A stretch of 64,000 nt of DNA from CAZEJS01 sp964512645 (GTDB taxonomy: Bacteria; Actinomycetota; Geothermincolia; Fen-727; Anoxymicrobiaceae): NCBI GenBank assembly GCA_964512645.1, contig CAZEJS010000003.1, positions 102,682 to 166,681 of the forward strand, written 5' to 3'. Each line of letters starts with the position of its first letter. The first letter of the stretch is position 1. The notes under the pieces are model-generated. The model was not told the origin of the DNA. It made no database searches and saw nothing but the letters and a program-made list of their open reading frames with translations. Both the position numbers and the translations under genes were made by a program. Of this stretch, positions 34,731 to 43,191 are shown one piece after another.

Positions 34731-35983
34731 AGCTCATCCCGCGACGCAACAGAGATTTCAACTTCGTTGGCTACAAGTACGTGTGGTTCACGATATCCGG
34801 CGTAGTGCTCGTGGCGGCTATCGTGGCGCTCCTCGTGAAAGGCCTCAACTTCGGCATCGATTTCAAGGGCGGGACCGAGTTCGATCTCAAGGTCAAGCCC
34901 GGCACCACCATCGAAACGGTGAGGTCCGCCGCCTCTTCCGCGGGACAGGGGGACTCCCAGATACAGTCTGCGGGAGGCGACCGCTACATCATCCGTGTGC
35001 CCAAGCTTGACGGTGCCGAGAAGGAGCAGCTCCAGGACGCGCTCAAAGAAAAGGGCGGCACGGTCGAGGTGCTGGCGATCAACGACGTCGGCCCCGGCTG
35101 GGGCGCCCAGGTGAGCAGGCAGGCGCTCATTGCCGTGCTGATATTCATCGCCGCCATCACGCTCTACATCAGCCTGAGGTTCGAGTTCAAGATGGCGGTG
35201 GCGGCTATCATCGAGACCGTGCACGACCTCATCATAACGGTGGGGATATACGCCCTGCTGGGAAGACAGGTGACACCCGCCAGCGTCATTGCGGTACTGA
35301 CGATCCTCGGTTACTCGTTGTACGACACCATCGTCGTCTTCGACCGGATCAAGGAGAACGACGAGCAGCTAACCAGGCAGAGCCGCAAGACGTATTCGGA
35401 CATCGTGAACGATTCCGTCAACCAGGTGCTGGTCAGGTCGCTGAACACTTCCCTGACCACCCTTATACCGATCGTCTGCATCCTGATCTTCGGCGGCGAA
35501 ACCCTGACCGCGTTCGCGTTTCCGCTGTTCATAGGCGTTCTGTTCGGTACTTACTCGAGCATAATTATCGCGCCGCCCGTCCTCGCCGTCTGGAAGGAGA
35601 CCGAGCCCAAGTACCGGGCGTACAAGGAACAGGTGGAGAGGCGTCGGACGCGAGAGGCCAAGATCGCGACAGGCGCCGGGGCCGGAGCGGCGGTGACGGC
35701 GTCCGGAGGCGGAGCCTCCCCGGCGGTGAAGTCCCCCGGCCAGGGACCCCGGAAGAAGGAGGCCGCCGCCAGGCAGGGAGGAAAGCCGGCTGCCGGGAAG
35801 CCCGCGGGTGGGCAGCCCGCGGTCAAGCCCAGGGCGAAGCCTGAGTCCGTACCTTCCGGCGGAGGCGCGGCCGCGCAGCCCAAGCCGAAGCCGAAGCCCC
35901 AGGGCGCGCAGACCAGCAAGAGCCGGGCAAAGTCCAGAACCAAAGGTCCCGGGAGCGGGAAGAAGAAAAAGAAGAAGCGATGA
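34727..35983 (+). CDS. secF: Protein translocase subunit SecF with basic C-terminal tail
   Basis: The protein has 418 residues. The six-TM core covers about residues 1-300, with GLNFGIDFKGGTEFDLKV, GYSLYDTIVVFDRIKEN and LNTSLTTLIPIVCILIFGG. A C-terminal extension of about 110 residues rich in Gly, Ala, Pro and Lys ends in a run of lysines (KKKKKKR). The tail should be cytoplasmic and strongly basic, in contrast to the acidic tail of YajC from the same operon. The end overlaps the rel start (ATGA). Confidence 0.93.
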   Translation: MKLIPRRNRDFNFVGYKYVWFTISGVVLVAAIVALLVKGLNFGIDFKGGTEFDLKVKPGTTIETVRSAASSAGQGDSQIQSAGGDRYIIRVPKLDGAEKEQLQDALKEKGGTVEVLAINDVGPGWGAQVSRQALIAVLIFIAAITLYISLRFEFKMAVAAIIETVHDLIITVGIYALLGRQVTPASVIAVLTILGYSLYDTIVVFDRIKENDEQLTRQSRKTYSDIVNDSVNQVLVRSLNTSLTTLIPIVCILIFGGETLTAFAFPLFIGVLFGTYSSIIIAPPVLAVWKETEPKYRAYKEQVERRRTREAKIATGAGAGAAVTASGGGASPAVKSPGQGPRKKEAAARQGGKPAAGKPAGGQPAVKPRAKPESVPSGGGAAAQPKPKPKPQGAQTSKSRAKSRTKGPGSGKKKKKKR

Positions 35984-38175
35984 CGGCGGAGGCCCCCGGA
36001 GCTGAGAAGCTGCTCTCGACGACCCGGCGGTTCCTGTCCAAGAGCGGCCAGCGGGAGGTCGAGAAGGCGTTTCGCGTCGCGCGCAAATCCCACGAGGGCC
36101 AGTCCCGCAAGTCCGGGGGACCTTACGTAGAGCACCCGGTGGCCGTAGCCACCATTCTCGCCGAGCTGGAACTGGACCCAGACACTATCTGCGCCGCGCT
36201 GCTGCACGACGTCATAGAGGACACCGAGGTAACGCTAGCCGACGTGCGGGAGCAGTTCGGGGACACGGTGGCCGAAATCATAGACGGCGTCACCAAGCTG
36301 GAGCGCTTCAAGTTCGGCTCGCGGGAGGAACAACAGGCCGAGAACATGCGCAAGATGCTCATCGCCATGGCCCGTGACGTCCGCGTCATCCTGATCAAGC
36401 TCGCCGACCGGCTCCACAACATGGAAACCATCGAGGCGCTGTCGGCTGCCAAGCGCAGGGAAATTGCGCAGGAGACCCTGGATATCTACGCGCCGCTCGC
36501 CCACCGTTTCGGCATATCTCAGATCAAGTGGCGGCTGGAGGATCTCTCCTTCGAGGTCCTCCACCCCAAGCGTTACGAGCAGATCCGCAGGATGGTGACC
36601 GAGCGCCGCGCGGAGCGCGAGCGCTACATGCAGCAGGTGTCGGAACAGATCGCGAGCGAGCTGAAGAAGAACAAGGTCAAGGCCGAGATATCCGGCCGCG
36701 TGAAGCACTTCTACAGCATCTACGAGAAGATGGTGAACCGGGGAGTGGAGTTCGACGAGATAATGGACCTTTCCGCGGTCCGGGTCATCGTCGATTCGGT
36801 GCGCGACTGCTACGCGGCCCTCGGTGTCATCCACGCGATGTGGATGCCTCTGCCCGGACGGTTCAAGGACTATATCGCGATGCCGAAGCTTAACATGTAC
36901 CGCTCGCTGCATACCGTGGTCATCGCCCTCGAGGGAAGGCCGCTGGAGATCCAGATCCGTACCGAGGAAATGCACCGTACCGCTGAGTACGGCATCGCCG
37001 CGCACTGGCTGTACAAGGAGCGGACACGCCGCGACCAGGGCGGCCGTGCCTGGCTCAAGCAGGTAATGGAGTGGCAGCAGGAGCTGCGCGATCCCACCGA
37101 GTTCATGAAGGACCTGAAGGTGGACCTCTTCCAGGACGAGGTGTTCGTCTTCACTCCCAAGGGCAAGCTCATGGCGCTGCAGGCGGGATCGACGCCGATC
37201 GACTTCGCCTACAGCATTCATACCGAGGTGGGACACAAGTGCGTGGGGGCAAAGGTCAACGGCAGGATGGTGCCGCTGTCGTACCGCCTGCAGAACGGCG
37301 ATATCGTCGAGGTCATGACCTCCAAGAGCGCCAGCGGCCCCAGCCAGGACTGGCTGAACATAGTCGAGACCTCGCGCGCCAGGAACAAGATCCGCCAGTG
37401 GTTCAGCAGGGAGCGCCGGGAGGACGAACGCCACGAGGGCAAGGATGCCCTGGACCGCGCGATGCGCCGGCGCGGGGTGCCTTTCCAGCGCAAGGACGTG
37501 ACCAGAATCCTCGGGCAGCTGGCTTCGGAGATGCACCTGGCGACGATCGAGGACCTCTACCGGCAGATAGGCGCCGGGCACGTGTCGGCGAACGTGATAG
37601 CCAACAAGGCCGCCCAGTACCTCGGTGACGAGAAGAAGCCGGTGATCGTGCCGGAGCGGGAAGCCACTCCCGCCCCACGCCCCGAGTCCCTGGAGGCCGA
37701 CGAGGCACGCCTCTGCCAGCGCATCAAGGTGCACGGGATCGACAACGCGCTGGTGCAGGTGGCTCACTGCTGCTACCCGTCGCCGGGCGACCCGATCGTC
37801 GGGTTCGTTACCCGGGGCCGAGGCGTGTCGGTTCACCGGGAGAACTGCCCCAACGTCGAGGACCTTTCGAAGGACTCCGATCGCCTTATCAGTGTGACCT
37901 GGGAGCAGGAGGCGCGCAGGGTCCGGATGGTCGAGGTGTGCGTCGAGGCCTGGGACCGGTCCAAGCTCGTCCGGGATATCACCACGGTGCTGGGCGACCA
38001 GGGCGTCAACATCCTCTCCGCCTCGTTCTCAACTGACGCGATGCACCTGTCGAGAAGCAACTTCGTGTTCGAGATCGGTTCGAACGTACACCTGGAGGGC
38101 ATCCTCAAGGACCTCAAGCGGGTCGACTCGGTCATCGACGCCTACGAGGTCGTCTCCGACGAGGAATCGGGCTGA
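35980..38175 (+). CDS. rel: Bifunctional (p)ppGpp synthetase/hydrolase Rel
   Basis: This 731-residue RSH protein has an HD hydrolase domain with LLHDVIEDTEVT and LADRLHNM. The synthetase domain has the RXKD-type motif in GRFKDYIAMPKLNMYRSLHT, expected of bifunctional enzymes, and EIQIRTEEMHRTAEYG. A TGS domain (FTPKGKLMALQAGSTPIDFA) and a C-terminal ACT domain follow. It mediates the stringent response. It is coupled to secF, matching the secD-secF-relA order of mycobacteria. Confidence 0.96.
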   Translation: MTAEAPGAEKLLSTTRRFLSKSGQREVEKAFRVARKSHEGQSRKSGGPYVEHPVAVATILAELELDPDTICAALLHDVIEDTEVTLADVREQFGDTVAEIIDGVTKLERFKFGSREEQQAENMRKMLIAMARDVRVILIKLADRLHNMETIEALSAAKRREIAQETLDIYAPLAHRFGISQIKWRLEDLSFEVLHPKRYEQIRRMVTERRAERERYMQQVSEQIASELKKNKVKAEISGRVKHFYSIYEKMVNRGVEFDEIMDLSAVRVIVDSVRDCYAALGVIHAMWMPLPGRFKDYIAMPKLNMYRSLHTVVIALEGRPLEIQIRTEEMHRTAEYGIAAHWLYKERTRRDQGGRAWLKQVMEWQQELRDPTEFMKDLKVDLFQDEVFVFTPKGKLMALQAGSTPIDFAYSIHTEVGHKCVGAKVNGRMVPLSYRLQNGDIVEVMTSKSASGPSQDWLNIVETSRARNKIRQWFSRERREDERHEGKDALDRAMRRRGVPFQRKDVTRILGQLASEMHLATIEDLYRQIGAGHVSANVIANKAAQYLGDEKKPVIVPEREATPAPRPESLEADEARLCQRIKVHGIDNALVQVAHCCYPSPGDPIVGFVTRGRGVSVHRENCPNVEDLSKDSDRLISVTWEQEARRVRMVEVCVEAWDRSKLVRDITTVLGDQGVNILSASFSTDAMHLSRSNFVFEIGSNVHLEGILKDLKRVDSVIDAYEVVSDEESG

Positions 38176-38177
38176 CC

Positions 38178-38624
38178 TTGAGGGCCGTCGTACAGCGCGT
38201 CAAACGGTGCAGTGTGGCCGTGGGCGACGAGGTGATATCGCGGGGGGGCGAGGGGCTTCTGGTCCTGCTGGGCGTCCAGAAAGGGGACGGCGCCGGCGAG
38301 CTCGAGTACCTGGCGGAGAAAATCCTCAACCTGCGCGTGTTTCCCGACGAAGAGGGCAGGATGAACCGCTCGGTGCTGGACATCGAGGGAGACCTAACCG
38401 TTGTCAGCCAGTTCACGCTCCTCGCAGACACCCGCAAGGGGAGGAGGCCGTCCTTTGCCGCCGCCGAGGAGCCGGAGAAAGCCGAGTCGGTCTACGAGCG
38501 TTTCGTGGAGCGCCTCAGGGACACCGGGCTCGAGGTCGGGACGGGATCGTTCGGGGCGATGATGCTCGTGAGCCTCGACAACTGGGGGCCGGTGACGCTG
38601 GTCATAGACTCACCGTCCCGGTGA
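38178..38624 (+). CDS. dtd: D-aminoacyl-tRNA deacylase
   Basis: This 148-residue enzyme removes D-amino acids from tRNA. It opens MRAVVQRVKRCSVAVGDEV and carries the catalytic signature SQFTLLADTRKGRRPSF. The second signature reads NWGPVT where NxGPVT is expected, so it is intact. It starts at TTG 38178, two bases after the rel stop, and is coupled to it. Confidence 0.94.
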   Translation: MRAVVQRVKRCSVAVGDEVISRGGEGLLVLLGVQKGDGAGELEYLAEKILNLRVFPDEEGRMNRSVLDIEGDLTVVSQFTLLADTRKGRRPSFAAAEEPEKAESVYERFVERLRDTGLEVGTGSFGAMMLVSLDNWGPVTLVIDSPSR

Positions 38625-38710
38625 TCGGCCCACGGCCGGCCCGGCGCTTCACCCGCCATGGGACGCGCACGGGTTCTGCTATTATTCTTTCAGACGCATC
38701 GGAGGCATCC

Positions 38711-39367
38711 GTGGGAGAGCTGTTCGTCAAGACTCTGGTAGTGGGCGTGCTGAGCACGAACTGCTATATCGTCATGGACGGTGACAGCGCCGAAGGCTTC
38801 TTGATAGATCCCGGCGCGGAAGCCCGCAAGGTGGTCCAGTCGGCCCGCGATGTCGGGTTGCAGTGCGGGGCCGTGCTCTGTACGCACGGCCACGTGGACC
38901 ACGTAGGGGCCGCGGGCAAGGTGTGCGAGGCCCTGGGCGTGCCGGCGATGATCTCCGAGGAGGATTCGGCCGTTCTCCTGGGGGCGTCGCGGGGCATAGG
39001 AGCCAGGCTGGGCTCGGTGCTGGTGTCGAGGCCCGGGGGAGACGCCGTCCGGTACCTAAGGGATGGGGACGAGCTCCCTTTCGGAGCTCTTTCGATGCGC
39101 GCCGTGGCGACGCCCGGGCACTCTCCGGGCTCGATGAGCCTGGTGGTCGGCGACAGCGTCTTCTGTGGTGACCTGGTCTTCCAGGGTTCGGTCGGGCGCA
39201 CCGATCTGCGGGGGGGCTCGCTGGAGAAGGTGCTGACTTCGGTGGCCGAGCACATATGGCCGCTGGGGGACGGGGCCAGGATATATCCGGGTCACGGTCC
39301 GGCGACGACGGTCCGTGCGGAGAAACGCTCCAACCCTTTTCTGCGAGGGCTGGAGCTGGAGGCGTGA
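38711..39367 (+). CDS. Metallo-beta-lactamase-fold hydrolase (glyoxalase II-like)
   Basis: This 218-residue MBL-fold protein has the metal motif THGHVDH near residues 58-64, FLIDPGAE, TPGHSPGSMSLVV, GDLVFQGSVGR and a final PGHGPATT. These are the marks of glyoxalase II-like hydrolases. It is often found next to rel, dtd and hisS in Gram-positive bacteria. GTG 38711 with GGAGG at 38701-38705 sets the start; a longer frame is an antisense or frame shadow of dtd. The substrate is not known. Confidence 0.86.
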   Translation: MGELFVKTLVVGVLSTNCYIVMDGDSAEGFLIDPGAEARKVVQSARDVGLQCGAVLCTHGHVDHVGAAGKVCEALGVPAMISEEDSAVLLGASRGIGARLGSVLVSRPGGDAVRYLRDGDELPFGALSMRAVATPGHSPGSMSLVVGDSVFCGDLVFQGSVGRTDLRGGSLEKVLTSVAEHIWPLGDGARIYPGHGPATTVRAEKRSNPFLRGLELEA

Positions 39368-39368
39368 G

Positions 39369-40664
39369 ATGGCGTTGAGATACAGGGCGCCGAAAGGGAC
39401 TTTTGACCTGACCTACCCGGATTCGGAGAAGGTCGACAGGCTCGTTAACGCCGCCTGCGGGATCATGTCGCTCTACGGCTACCGGCGGATAACCACGCCG
39501 GTCATCGAGAGCGCCGACCTGTTCAGGCGCAGCATCGGCGAGTCCACCGACATAGTCAACAAGGAGATGTACACCTTCGAGGACAGGGGAGGCGAGTGGC
39601 TGACCCTGAGACCCGAGGGCACGGCGCCGGTCGTGCGCGCGTTCCTCGAGCGGGGCCTCGCATCCGAGGGCCTTCCCCAGAAGCTGTTCTACGTAGGCCC
39701 GATGTTCAGGCGCGAGAGGCCTCAGGCCGGCCGCTTCCGGCAGTTCACCCAGGTAGGCGCCGAGGCGATCGGCAGCGGAGACCCGTTTCTCGACGCGGAG
39801 ATGATCGCCATGAACAACCACCTTTTCGGGCGGCTGGGGCTCTCGGAGTACCGGTTGCTGTTGAACAGCGTGGGTTGCTCCCGGTGCCGCCCGGACTACG
39901 TCGCCCGCTTGAGCGGGTTCCTCGAGGGCGTCTCCGAATCGCTCTGCCCCGACTGCCAGAAGCGATCCGGGGAGAACCCGCTGCGCGTCCTGGACTGCAA
40001 ACGAGACTCCTGCGGGCGGGCACTGGAGGGAGCGCCGACGATCGGATCGATGCTGTGTCCCCCGTGCAGGGAGCATTTCGACGAGGTGACCAGGCACCTC
40101 GGCCGCATGGGCATCTCCTTCGAGCTCGACGAACGCATGGTGCGGGGCCTCGACTACTACACCAACACGGCGTTCGAGTTCCAGTTCGAGGGCCTGGGCG
40201 CCCAGAACACGGTCTCCGGAGGCGGGCGCTACGACTACCTGGCCCAGGAGATCGGCGGTCCGCCCACCCCCGGTGTCGGGTACAGCCTCGGAGTGGAGAG
40301 GCTGGTCCTCGCGCTCGAGTCCCGTGGTCTCGATCCGTTTCCCACGGAGGGCCTGGCCGCGTTCGTCGCCGCGGCCCCCGGGGTCGATCGCGATGCCGTT
40401 CTCGAGCTGCTGGAGCAGCTCAGGGCCGCCGGCGTGAGTTCGGAGACCGATACCATGAGCCGGGGCTTGAGAGCGCAGATGAAGCAGGCCGACCGCTTGT
40501 CCGCGCGCCTGGCGGTGATACTCGGCCCCGAGGAGCTCGAAAGGCGAGAGGTAACGGTACGGGACCTGGGCACTTCGGCGCAGTGGGCGGTGCCTCTCGA
40601 CGAGGCCCCGTCGCGGGTCAGCGAGTACCTGGAGGGCTGTGGCCCCGCGATCGCGGTGCCCTGA
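39369..40664 (+). CDS. hisS: Histidyl-tRNA synthetase
   Basis: This 431-residue class II synthetase has YRAPKGTFDLTYPDSEKV at the N-terminus, then TLRPEGTAPVVRAFLE, YVGPMFRRERPQAGRFRQF and MVRGLDYYTNTAFEF, all standard. GVGYSLGVERLVLAL is motif 3, and an HGTP-anticodon domain ends the protein. ATG 39369 has GGAGG upstream. It is followed by aspS, the usual hisS-aspS pair. Confidence 0.95.
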   Translation: MALRYRAPKGTFDLTYPDSEKVDRLVNAACGIMSLYGYRRITTPVIESADLFRRSIGESTDIVNKEMYTFEDRGGEWLTLRPEGTAPVVRAFLERGLASEGLPQKLFYVGPMFRRERPQAGRFRQFTQVGAEAIGSGDPFLDAEMIAMNNHLFGRLGLSEYRLLLNSVGCSRCRPDYVARLSGFLEGVSESLCPDCQKRSGENPLRVLDCKRDSCGRALEGAPTIGSMLCPPCREHFDEVTRHLGRMGISFELDERMVRGLDYYTNTAFEFQFEGLGAQNTVSGGGRYDYLAQEIGGPPTPGVGYSLGVERLVLALESRGLDPFPTEGLAAFVAAAPGVDRDAVLELLEQLRAAGVSSETDTMSRGLRAQMKQADRLSARLAVILGPEELERREVTVRDLGTSAQWAVPLDEAPSRVSEYLEGCGPAIAVP

Positions 40665-40676
40665 GAGGTGATGGCG

Positions 40677-42452
40677 ATGTCGGAGGAGAGAAAAGTTTCG
40701 TACAGGCTCAAGCGCGATGCGCTGTGCGGAGAGCTGGACGCATCGTGGGCGCATAGAGAGGTGACGCTCAACGGGTGGGTGGCCAGGCGCCGGGACCACG
40801 GCGGGCTTATTTTCATCGACCTGCGAGACACCGCCGGTCTGGTGCAGGCGGTGTTCGACCCGCGGGAGTCCGGGACCTGTCATGCGGTCGCGGAAGAGGT
40901 CAGGCCGGAGTTCGTGCTGGCCCTCAGGGGGACGGTCCGGCCCAGGCCCGAAGGCACCGTCAATCCCGAGCTTGCCACCGGGGAGGTGGAGGTGCTGGTG
41001 TCGGACGTGGAGGTGCTCAACACCTCCGAGACGCCCCCGTTCGAGATAAGGGACGAGGTCGGCGTGGACGAACGGGTCCGGCTTGAATACCGCTTCCTGG
41101 ACTTGAGGCGTGACGAGATGCTCGCCGGCTTCAAGCTGCGGCACCGGGTGGTAAACGCGACTCACGCTTATCTCGACGCCAACCGTTTCATCGAGGTGGA
41201 GACTCCCCAGCTCTGCAAGAGCACCCCCGAGGGAGCGCGGGATTACCTGGTCCCAAGCAGGGTGCAGCCAGGCAGGTTCTACGCGCTGCCGCAGTCTCCG
41301 CAGCTCTTCAAGCAAGTGCTTATGGTTTCCGGATTCGACCGTTACTACCAGATAGCCCGCTGTTTTCGGGACGAGGACCTCCGCGCGGACCGGCAGCCGG
41401 AGTTCACCCAGGTTGACATGGAGATGTCTTTCGTCGAGGAGGACGACGTCATCTCGACCGTTGACGGCCTGCTCGCGAAGGTCTTCGAGGCCGCCGGGAG
41501 GGAGCTCCGGCTGCCCGTCGGGAGGATGGCCTACGATGTGGCCATGGAGGAGTACGGGAGCGACCGCCCCGACCTGCGCTACGGGTTGCGCATGACCACG
41601 CTCGACAGTGTTTTCCCGGGTTCCGGGTTCAAAGTGTTCGCGGGTGCGCTGGCGGACGGCGGAACGGTCAGGGGCATGCGCGTCGAGGGCGGCGGCGGGA
41701 TGTCGCGCTCCGAGCTGGACGGCTGGAACAAGAGGGCCAGGGAAATGGGCGCCGGCGGACTGGTCTGGTTCATCGCCGAGGGAGACGGGCTGCGCTCCCC
41801 GGTGGCCAAGTTCCTCACCGACCGGGAGCTCGGGACGATGTCCGCCGCGATGCGCCTCGAGCCCGGCGATGCCGCGTTCCTCCTGGCCGGAGAGCGTTCG
41901 GCGTGTGACGACGTGATGCACCACCTGCGCGGGGAGGTCGCCGGGGCGATGGGGCTGTGCGACCCCGGGGAGTTCAAGCTCACGTGGATCGTGGATTTCC
42001 CGCTGCTCGAGTACGACCCGGAGGAGGACCGCTACAGGTCGCTGCACCACCCGTTCACGAGCCCGACGGAGGCTTCCCTTCGGCTTCTCGAGGACGAGCC
42101 GCTCGCCGCGAGGGCCAGGGCTTACGACATCGTCATGAACGGAACGGAGATCGGCGGGGGCTCCATCCGAATCCACCGGCCCGACGTCCAGGAACAGATG
42201 TTCCGGGTTCTGGGCATCGCCCCCGAAGAGTACGAGAGCAAGTTCGGTTTCCTGCTGAAGGCGCTCCGGTACGGGGCCCCTCCACACGGGGGCATCGCAC
42301 TGGGGCTGGATCGCCTGGTGATGCTGCTGGCCGGTCGGGAGTCGATACGGGACGTAATAGCGTTCCCCAAGACGCAGTCGGCCTCCGACCTGATGACGGG
42401 CGCTCCCGACGAGGTTTCCCCCCGCCAGTTGCGCGACCTCGGCCTGAAATAA
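40677..42452 (+). CDS. aspS: Aspartyl-tRNA synthetase (bacterial type)
   Basis: The protein has 591 residues. An OB-fold anticodon domain comes first (VTLNGWVARRRDHGGLIFIDLRD). The class II core follows with SPQLFKQVLMVSGFDRYYQI, FRDEDLRADRQPEFTQVDMEM and a GAD insertion domain. The end has GLDRLVMLLAGRESIRDVIAFPKT. ATG 40677 is preferred, with GAGAGG at 40663-40668; GTG 40668 and ATG 40671 are too close to that site. Whether it is discriminating or non-discriminating is not judged here. Confidence 0.95.
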   Translation: MSEERKVSYRLKRDALCGELDASWAHREVTLNGWVARRRDHGGLIFIDLRDTAGLVQAVFDPRESGTCHAVAEEVRPEFVLALRGTVRPRPEGTVNPELATGEVEVLVSDVEVLNTSETPPFEIRDEVGVDERVRLEYRFLDLRRDEMLAGFKLRHRVVNATHAYLDANRFIEVETPQLCKSTPEGARDYLVPSRVQPGRFYALPQSPQLFKQVLMVSGFDRYYQIARCFRDEDLRADRQPEFTQVDMEMSFVEEDDVISTVDGLLAKVFEAAGRELRLPVGRMAYDVAMEEYGSDRPDLRYGLRMTTLDSVFPGSGFKVFAGALADGGTVRGMRVEGGGGMSRSELDGWNKRAREMGAGGLVWFIAEGDGLRSPVAKFLTDRELGTMSAAMRLEPGDAAFLLAGERSACDDVMHHLRGEVAGAMGLCDPGEFKLTWIVDFPLLEYDPEEDRYRSLHHPFTSPTEASLRLLEDEPLAARARAYDIVMNGTEIGGGSIRIHRPDVQEQMFRVLGIAPEEYESKFGFLLKALRYGAPPHGGIALGLDRLVMLLAGRESIRDVIAFPKTQSASDLMTGAPDEVSPRQLRDLGLK

Positions 42453-42601
42453 CCCCGGTCGGCGTCGTTCGCTTCCCCCGGGGCATGTCGTATTTCGCGT
42501 CGTATTTCCTTCTCCACTTCTTCAACGGCGGTGCGGGCCGGGGCTGTAGGAAGTGGACAAGAGAAATGGAAACCGAACGACCTCATCTGCGCGCTCGACT
42601 G

Positions 42602-42610
42602 TGGTATATT
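42602..42610 (+). promoter_or_regulatory. Predicted extended -10 promoter of the DUF948 gene
   Basis: TGG followed directly by TATATT (42605-42610) forms an extended -10 element, 57 bases before ATG 42667. No -35 is obvious. The 214-base gap after aspS holds no other gene. Confidence 0.4.
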
Positions 42611-42666
42611 AATCTGCGTTGTTCGTAGGATGGCAGGCGAGGCGTTTCGTCCGGAAAGGGGTCTGG

Positions 42667-43020
42667 ATGACTGTGGGACAGGTTGCCGGGCTTATCGCGG
42701 CGATAGCGTTCGCCGTAATGTCGCTCTTCACTGCCTGGCTGCTTTTCCGGCTGGTGCGGACCATGGGGATCCTCAACCATTTCATCGACGATGTGCGGGT
42801 CGAGACGATCCCCCTCATAACTCGCCTGCAGACCACCATGGACCACGTTAACAACGAGCTGGACCGGGTGGACGGCATTCTGACGGCTGTGGAGTCGATG
42901 TCCGAGAGGGCAAACAGCGCCACCAAGGTCGTCCAGGAGGTCGTTACTTCACCGCTGGTCAAGGCTATCGGGGTCGGCGCCGGCGCCGGCAAAGCCTACA
43001 GCAAATGGAAGAGACGCTGA
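42667..43020 (+). CDS. DUF948 family membrane protein
   Basis: This 117-residue protein has one N-terminal membrane segment (GLIAAIAFAVMSLFTAWLLFRLV) and then an amphipathic coiled-coil-like helix (LITRLQTTMDHVNNELDRVDGILTAVES). It resembles DUF948 proteins of Gram-positive bacteria. ATG 42667 follows AAAGGGG. The position between aspS and alaS occurs in other actinobacteria. The function is unknown. Confidence 0.75.
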   Translation: MTVGQVAGLIAAIAFAVMSLFTAWLLFRLVRTMGILNHFIDDVRVETIPLITRLQTTMDHVNNELDRVDGILTAVESMSERANSATKVVQEVVTSPLVKAIGVGAGAGKAYSKWKRR

Positions 43021-43132
43021 GCCCGGGAAAGCGCGCTTTCCGCTTCGCAGTTCCACGAATCGAGACTCCCGGGCCGGGCCCGGTACCGCTCTCCCTTGAG
43101 ATCCGACCTGAACCTCCTGCGTCCGGTTGGGT

Positions 43133-43138
43133 TAGAAT
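43133..43138 (+). promoter_or_regulatory. Predicted -10 element of the alaS operon
   Basis: TAGAAT at 43133-43138 lies 54 bases before the TTG start of alaS and is followed by a T-rich stretch. No convincing -35 is seen at 17 bases. The same TAGAAT hexamer appears before lemA and before the second Roadblock gene. Confidence 0.4.
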
Positions 43139-43191
43139 TGTTTTTCGAGTGACGCGGAAACGGCGCCTTTGACCGTGGAGGAGTGCGACCT

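Noticed and set aside
38772..42287. Very long minus-strand open frame of about 1170 codons opposite the MBL-fold gene, hisS and aspS
   Set aside because: It lies antisense to three well-supported genes, its translation is His/Arg/Gly-rich low-complexity without known motifs, and long antisense frames are expected in GC-rich coding DNA.
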